A DNA stretch of 10,556 nucleotides from Paracoccaceae bacterium (lineage in GTDB: Bacteria; Pseudomonadota; Alphaproteobacteria; Rhodobacterales; Rhodobacteraceae), in contig JAOUMG010000025.1 of NCBI GenBank assembly GCA_029881635.1, positions 1-10,556 on the forward strand, given 5' to 3'. Positions 6,925 to 10,556 of this stretch are shown here, one piece after another. The notes below the pieces were generated by a model. The model had not been told where the DNA came from. It worked only from the letters and a program-made list of their open reading frames with translations, and searched no databases. Made by a program: the position numbers and the translations under genes. How positions within the stretch are numbered: the first letter of the stretch is position 1; every line of letters begins with the position of its first letter.

Positions 6925-7158
6925 ATTGAGCTCCCCATAAGCTTTTTTGATTCTTTGTTAACCCTTACTTTATTCGAACGGAACCCTCTTTTGGGATTAT
7001 TCTTTTTGTTTCCGCCAGTATTTGAACCGTGATAACTGCACGTCCACGCGGAAAATTTCGGCACTTTGGCGACTATATAGCGCAAAAAAAACGACATATT
7101 CGACATCATTGGCGCAATAAAATTGCGAACGCAATCGACAGAAGTCCGGTGAAGTTTT
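6925..7158 (-). promoter_or_regulatory. AT-rich intergenic region, likely promoter of the importer operon
   Basis: These 234 bases separate the MoaD-like gene from the ATPase gene and contain no convincing gene. They are clearly more AT-rich than the flanking coding sequence. Visible items are the CGCAAT alternating repeat (7113-7135), two CGACAT copies nine bases apart (7092-7097 and 7101-7106), eight T on the minus strand (7084-7091), the self-complementary CTATATAG (7073-7080), and a ribosome site GGGGAG (6931-6936). I see no good sigma-70 pair with a TTGACA-like box; AATAAT on the minus strand near 7000 is a possible -10. A promoter is expected because the region precedes the importer operon, but its exact place is not readable. 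Confidence 0.4.
7113..7135. repeat. Alternating inverted repeat of CGCAAT (three copies)
   Basis: CGCAAT occurs at 7113-7118 and 7130-7135, with its inverse ATTGCG at 7122-7127 between them (spacers of 3 and 2 bases). The middle copy can pair with either flank, giving two mutually exclusive hairpins. On the minus strand the first hairpin (ATTGC, loop GTTC, GCAAT) is followed by TTTATT, so it could be a weak terminator for the hydroxylase operon. It could equally be a pair of overlapping operator palindromes. The repeat is certain; the function is not known. Confidence 0.5.
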
Positions 7159-7404
7159 TCAGCCGCCAACCATGTAGGGCATAAGAACGACCTCGCTATC
7201 GGGCCGAATCTCGGTAAACCACGCTTCGCGGTAGACGCGCCCATCCAGTGCCATGGACACCCCACGTTTGATCTGCGGCTCAAGACCCGGATATTTTGCA
7301 ACGAGCTGATCAAGCAGCTCCTTGAAATTCCGGGCCTCCACTTCCACTTCTGCCTGTCCGTCGGTCGCGTGCCTCAGCGTTCCCCAAAGCAGAACCTTGA
7401 CCAT
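7159..7404 (-). CDS. MoaD/ThiS-family sulfur carrier protein
   Basis: This is an 81-residue beta-grasp (ubiquitin-like) protein. In MoaD the C-terminal Gly-Gly is adenylated, converted to a thiocarboxylate, and supplies sulfur to molybdopterin; ThiS does the equivalent for thiamin. Here the protein ends MPYMVGG with Gly-Gly exactly at the C-terminus. It opens with the first beta strand MVKVLLWGTLR, has a helix FKELLDQLVAKYPGLE, and SEVVLMPYMVGG as the last strand. The ATG at 7402-7404 is 3 bases after the stop of the molybdopterin-subunit gene, with AAGG 8 bases upstream, so translation is probably coupled. Its position as last gene of a molybdenum hydroxylase operon argues for a role in molybdopterin supply rather than thiamin synthesis. 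No MoaE-like partner is present in the window. The family call is firm; the functional assignment is inference. Confidence 0.9.
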   Translation of the reverse strand: MVKVLLWGTLRHATDGQAEVEVEARNFKELLDQLVAKYPGLEPQIKRGVSMALDGRVYREAWFTEIRPDSEVVLMPYMVGG

Positions 7405-7407
7405 CGG

Positions 7408-9648
7408 TCAGCCCTTCGACATCAGCGCCTTCAGCAGCCGCGGTGGCGACATCGGCAATTCGGTCATCCGCACCCCAACCGCCCTCGAAACGGCATTGGC
7501 AATGGCCGCCAGCGGCGGCACGATCGGTGTTTCGCCCACTCCGCGCACGCCGTAGGGATGCCCGGGGTTGGGGATTTCGAGAATGACGGTTTCAATAGGA
7601 GGCAGATCGGAAGCAACCGGCACCCTGTAGTCAAGAAAACCGGCGTTCTGCAGGCGACCATCTTCGCCGTAGATGTATTCCTCGTTCAGGGCCCAGCCGA
7701 TGCCCTGCACGGCACCCCCCTGCATCTGACCTTCGACATAGTCGGGATGCACAGCCTTGCCTGCGTCTTGAAAGACCGTGTAGCGCAGAACCTTGGTCGC
7801 ACCGGTTTCCGGGTCCACTTCGACATCCACGAGATGCACGCCAAAAGACACGCCCGCACCGTCGGCATTGACCTCGTGGTGGCCTGCAATCGGACCACCG
7901 GTTTCTGCAGAAACAGCGGCAATTTCGGCAAGGGTCATGGGCGGAAACTTCCCGGCATTCGGACCTGCCGGGCAGGCCGCGCCGTCTTTCCACTCCACCG
8001 CATCCTCGTCGATGCCCCAGATCTTCGCCGCCCGCGCGCACATGTTCTGGATTGCCGCACGCGCCGCCTTGATCGTCGCCAGCCCGACCGAGAATGTCAC
8101 CCGGCTGCCGTCGGTCACGTCGTTATACCCGAGCGATGAGGTATCTGCGACGATGGTGCGGACTTTCTCGTAAGGAACGCCTAGTTCCTCTGCCGCCATC
8201 TGGCTGATCGAGGCACGGCTGCCGCCAATATCGGGGTTGCCTTCGGTAACGCCCACTGTGCCATCGGTGTTGATGTTCAGCGACACACAGGTATTGCCAC
8301 CGAAGTTGAACCAGAACCCGCAGGAAAGCCCGCGCCCCTGATTGGGGCCAAGCGGTGCGGTATAATGCGGATGACTGGTTGCCGCTTCAAGCGTGGCGAC
8401 CAGGCCAATGTCGTCGAACGTCGGCCCGTAGGATGACTTCGTACCCTTCTTGGCGGCGTTTTTCAGCCGCACCTTGAGCGGGTCGAGCCCGAGTTCCTGG
8501 CAGAGTTCATCAACAACGCTTTCCACCGCATAAATCGCCTGCGGCGCGCCGGGCGCGCGATAGGCGGCCTCCTTCGGACGGTTGGTCATGATATTCCAGC
8601 CAAAGGTCCGCACGGCGTCAAGGTCATAGGCCGCGAAGGCCGCCTGCCCGCCCATGTCGACCGTTCCGCAAGGAAACGCCCCGCCGGAATAGCGCAAATG
8701 CGCTTCGCCTGCAGTAATGCGGCCATCCTTTGTCATGCCGATCTTGATGTCCATTGACGAAGACACGGTTGGCCCGGTGGCCTTGAACACTTCGTCGCGG
8801 GTCATCACGATCTTGACCGGGCGCCCGGACTTGCGCGACAACGCCAGTGCGACGGGCTCGATGAATACAGTGGTCTTGCCACCAAATCCGCCGCCAATCT
8901 CCGACGCGGTTACGCGAAGCTGGCTGGCCTCCATTCCCATGATTTCGGCGCAAAGCGTGCGGACGAAGAACTGACCTTGGGTGCAGCACCAAAGGTCAGC
9001 CTTGCCGTCACCTGCGACCGAGGCGAGGCAGGCATGGGGTTCGATATAGCCCTGATGCGTTGCCGCCGTCTTGAAACTGCGTTCGATGATCTTGTCGGCC
9101 TTGGCAAAACCGCTGGCCAGATCGCCATGGCCGAATTCGGAATGGCTGGTAACGTTGGCCGACATGCCCGCAGGCACGTTTTCCAGCGTACGGCCATCTT
9201 GCACGATGGGTGCGCCCGGTTTCATCGCCGCATCGACATCGGTGACATGGGGCAGAGCCTCATAGGTCACCTTGATCAGCTTCAGCGCGGCCTTGGCGGT
9301 GGCGGCATCAGTGGCAGCGACGGCAGCAACGGCGTGACCATCATAAAGCACCTTGCCGCGGGCCATGCAGTTATCTTGCACATCGCGGATGAACTCATCC
9401 TCGGGCACCGACAGATCGGCAGAGGTCAGCACAGCCCGGACACCTGCAAGGGCTTCGGCAGCCGAGGTGTCGATGGATTTGATCCGCGCATGTGCGTGCG
9501 GGCTGCGCAAGATGCGCCCGATCAGCATACCGGGGGCCGTGATGTCAGCGCCGTACATGGCACGGCCAGTTACCTTGTCCATCCCGTCGGGGCGGGCAGG
9601 ACGTGTGCCGACAACCTTGAATGTCCGTTTTGGGGTATCGAGTGCCAT
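7408..9648 (-). CDS. Molybdenum hydroxylase, molybdopterin-binding (large) subunit, xanthine dehydrogenase family
   Basis: This is the 746-residue large subunit of a three-subunit molybdenum hydroxylase, which inserts an oxygen from water into a substrate C-H bond and passes electrons to the [2Fe-2S] and FAD subunits. The N-terminal aldehyde oxidase a/b hammerhead domain spans about 18-135 (GMDKVTGRAMYGADI, LRSPHAHARI, DGHAVAAVAA). The molybdopterin part carries CTQGQF (222-227), EIGGGFGGK (250-258), AYRAPGAP (362-369), GAVQGIGWALNEE (645-657) and GVRGVGET (700-707) with the expected catalytic base Glu706. The AYRAPGAP loop is unlike AYRCSFR of aerobic CO dehydrogenase CoxL, so this is not CoxL. 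At 473-480 it reads DIGGSRAS, where many relatives have a G-Q-G motif. No signal peptide is seen, so it is cytoplasmic. The ATG shares one base with the TGA of the [2Fe-2S] subunit gene (TGATG) and has GAGGAG upstream. The substrate is unknown. Confidence 0.94.
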   Translation of the reverse strand: MALDTPKRTFKVVGTRPARPDGMDKVTGRAMYGADITAPGMLIGRILRSPHAHARIKSIDTSAAEALAGVRAVLTSADLSVPEDEFIRDVQDNCMARGKVLYDGHAVAAVAATDAATAKAALKLIKVTYEALPHVTDVDAAMKPGAPIVQDGRTLENVPAGMSANVTSHSEFGHGDLASGFAKADKIIERSFKTAATHQGYIEPHACLASVAGDGKADLWCCTQGQFFVRTLCAEIMGMEASQLRVTASEIGGGFGGKTTVFIEPVALALSRKSGRPVKIVMTRDEVFKATGPTVSSSMDIKIGMTKDGRITAGEAHLRYSGGAFPCGTVDMGGQAAFAAYDLDAVRTFGWNIMTNRPKEAAYRAPGAPQAIYAVESVVDELCQELGLDPLKVRLKNAAKKGTKSSYGPTFDDIGLVATLEAATSHPHYTAPLGPNQGRGLSCGFWFNFGGNTCVSLNINTDGTVGVTEGNPDIGGSRASISQMAAEELGVPYEKVRTIVADTSSLGYNDVTDGSRVTFSVGLATIKAARAAIQNMCARAAKIWGIDEDAVEWKDGAACPAGPNAGKFPPMTLAEIAAVSAETGGPIAGHHEVNADGAGVSFGVHLVDVEVDPETGATKVLRYTVFQDAGKAVHPDYVEGQMQGGAVQGIGWALNEEYIYGEDGRLQNAGFLDYRVPVASDLPPIETVILEIPNPGHPYGVRGVGETPIVPPLAAIANAVSRAVGVRMTELPMSPPRLLKALMSKG

Positions 9649-10124
9649 CAGTTGCTCCTCATCTCGGCAGCGGCCGCTTTGACGGCGCTGATGATCTTGT
9701 CATAACCGGTGCAGCGGCAGAGATTGCCAGCCAGCCAATAGCGGATTTCGCTGTCGCTCGGGTCAGGGTTGCGTTCCAGAAGCGACTTTGCCGCAACCAG
9801 AATACCGGGTGTGCAAACCCCGCATTGCAAGGCTGCGCCGTCAATGAAATGCTGTTGCAGCGGATGAAGGGCTTCGCCGGTAGCCATGCCTTCGATGGTG
9901 GTAATCTCGGCCCCCTCGGCCTCGGCCCCCAAGACGAGGCAAGAACAGACCAGCCGACCGTTCAGTGTGACCGAACAGGCACCGCAGTCGCCGGTGCCGC
10001 AACCTTCCTTGGCGCCGGTCAGACCCAGACGGTCGCGAAGCGCGTCCAGCAGGGTTTCGTCGGGTGTACAGATGAATTCCGCCGGATCGCCGTTGACGGT
10101 TGTGGATACATGAATGGATTTCAT
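9648..10124 (-). CDS. Molybdenum hydroxylase [2Fe-2S] subunit
   Basis: This is the 158-residue iron-sulfur subunit that relays electrons from the molybdenum site to FAD. The N-terminal plant-ferredoxin-type domain has C42, C47, C50 and C62 (GCGTGDCGACSVTLNG then SCL). The C-terminal four-helix domain has C101 and C104 (QCGVC) plus C136 and C138 (NLCRCTGY). Together they hold the two [2Fe-2S] clusters of the family, and Gln100 is the usual residue near the pterin. The length is standard (CoxS is about 160). The frame is open further upstream to 10235, but the ATG at 10122-10124 is right: it has GGAGG 6 bases upstream, gives the normal N-terminus, and forms an ATGA overlap with the FAD-subunit stop. 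All eight cysteines are present, so both clusters should form. Confidence 0.96.
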   Translation of the reverse strand: MKSIHVSTTVNGDPAEFICTPDETLLDALRDRLGLTGAKEGCGTGDCGACSVTLNGRLVCSCLVLGAEAEGAEITTIEGMATGEALHPLQQHFIDGAALQCGVCTPGILVAAKSLLERNPDPSDSEIRYWLAGNLCRCTGYDKIISAVKAAAAEMRSN

Positions 10125-10556
10125 TTGGAGCCTCCGGCGCGTTGATAGGCAATCAGGGCCGCACGGCGCGCTAGCACCCCGGCCGTTTTGGTACGGAATT
10201 CGATCGTGCCGCGTTTGTCGTCGATGGGGTTGCAAGCCGCCTCACACGCTTTGGCCAGGGCGGCAAGCGCCACTTCTTCCAACTTGGAGCCAACGATGGC
10301 CGCGCCCGCATCCGAAACCAGCAGCACCTTTGGTGCAACGGCACCCAATGCAACACGGGCAGCGCTGACAGTGCCATCGCTGGCAAGTTCCAGACTGATA
10401 CCGGCCGATGCAACGGCGATATCCATTTCGGTGCGAGGGATGAACCGCAGATAAGCGTCAGCGGCGGCCTTGGGCCGGGCCGGCAAGAAGATCGACGTGA
10501 TAATCTCGCCCTTGGCCAGCGTGGTTTTGCCAGGTCCGGCCGGAATATCGAGGACC
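10121..10556 (-). CDS. Molybdenum hydroxylase FAD-binding subunit (C-terminal part; 5' end outside window)
   Basis: This is the C-terminal half of the flavin (medium) subunit that receives electrons from the [2Fe-2S] subunit. The frame is open through the window edge, so the upstream start (and the FAD-binding domain) are not visible. About 144 residues are seen. The leading part reads TTLAKGEIITSIFLPARP, typical of the junction into the CO dehydrogenase flavoprotein C-terminal domain. That domain follows with AYLRFIPRTEMDIAVASAGI, ALGAVAPKVLLV and ends RRAALIAYQRAGGSK. Full-length relatives are about 280-290 residues. Any start inside the window, such as the TTG at 10484-10486, would be internal. 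Its TGA (10121-10123) overlaps the ATG of the next gene by ATGA, so the subunits are translationally coupled. The operon promoter must lie outside the window. Confidence 0.93.
   Translation of the reverse strand, partial: VLDIPAGPGKTTLAKGEIITSIFLPARPKAAADAYLRFIPRTEMDIAVASAGISLELASDGTVSAARVALGAVAPKVLLVSDAGAAIVGSKLEEVALAALAKACEAACNPIDDKRGTIEFRTKTAGVLARRAALIAYQRAGGSK

Noticed and set aside
6828..7313. A 161-codon minus-strand frame covering the gap between the MoaD-like and ATPase genes.
   Set aside because: It overlaps parts of both recognised genes in another frame. The stretch in the gap reads as basic, low-complexity sequence from AT-rich DNA, and no ribosome site supports it.
7369..8139. 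Long plus-strand open frames opposite the molybdopterin-subunit gene, here and at 8977-9705.
   Set aside because: They are low-complexity, Arg/His-rich translations antisense to a strongly conserved enzyme gene; there is no independent ribosome site or family similarity.
7408..10556. Aerobic CO dehydrogenase (coxMSL) as the identity of the hydroxylase.
   Set aside because: The subunit order (medium, small, large) fits, but the active-site loop is AYRAPGAP rather than AYRCSFR (form I) or AYRGAGR (form II), so the enzyme is a different member of the family.

Overview
The window looks like a chromosomal stretch from an alphaproteobacterium, most likely a Rhodobacterales/Roseobacter-type organism. 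That placement rests on GC-rich coding sequence, the tatD plus PhnP-like MBL gene pair (established knowledge: this pair usually follows metG in alphaproteobacteria), and a Pot-type ABC importer whose permease carries a long periplasmic loop. No single marker fixes the genus. There are no RNA genes, insertion sequences, CRISPR arrays or phage genes that I can see, and nearly every base is coding. The longest gene-free stretch is about 234 bases (6925-7158).

Layout. (1) 1-2331, plus strand: the 3' part of a TatD-family metal-dependent nuclease, an MBL-fold PhnP-like hydrolase one base after it, and an AEC-family (auxin efflux carrier type) transporter with a GTG start 4 bases after that. (2) 2359-6924, minus strand, convergent with the first block: a complete Pot-type ABC importer, transcribed in the order ATPase, periplasmic binding protein, permease 1 (with a large periplasmic domain), permease 2. 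(3) 6925-7158: an AT-rich intergenic region holding the likely importer promoter and an unusual alternating repeat of CGCAAT. (4) 7159-10556, minus strand: a tightly coupled molybdenum hydroxylase operon, transcribed in the order FAD subunit (5' part outside the window), [2Fe-2S] subunit, molybdopterin subunit, and a small MoaD/ThiS-like sulfur carrier.

How it may work together. Blocks 2 and 4 lie on the same strand, and the hydroxylase operon is upstream of the importer. A reasonable inference is that the importer brings in an organic nitrogen or heterocyclic compound that the hydroxylase oxidises, with the MoaD-like protein supporting cofactor supply. The sequence does not prove this. The importer is polyamine-type by fold, but its binding protein lacks the usual Trp-x-x-Tyr polyamine motif. 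The hydroxylase is not a CO dehydrogenase and its substrate cannot be read from the sequence.

I found no wholly new system. The best leads are the operon-embedded MoaD-like gene, a ribosome binding site presented in a hairpin loop before the binding-protein gene with a near-copy before the ATPase gene, a strong hairpin between binding-protein and permease genes, and the CGCAAT alternating repeat.
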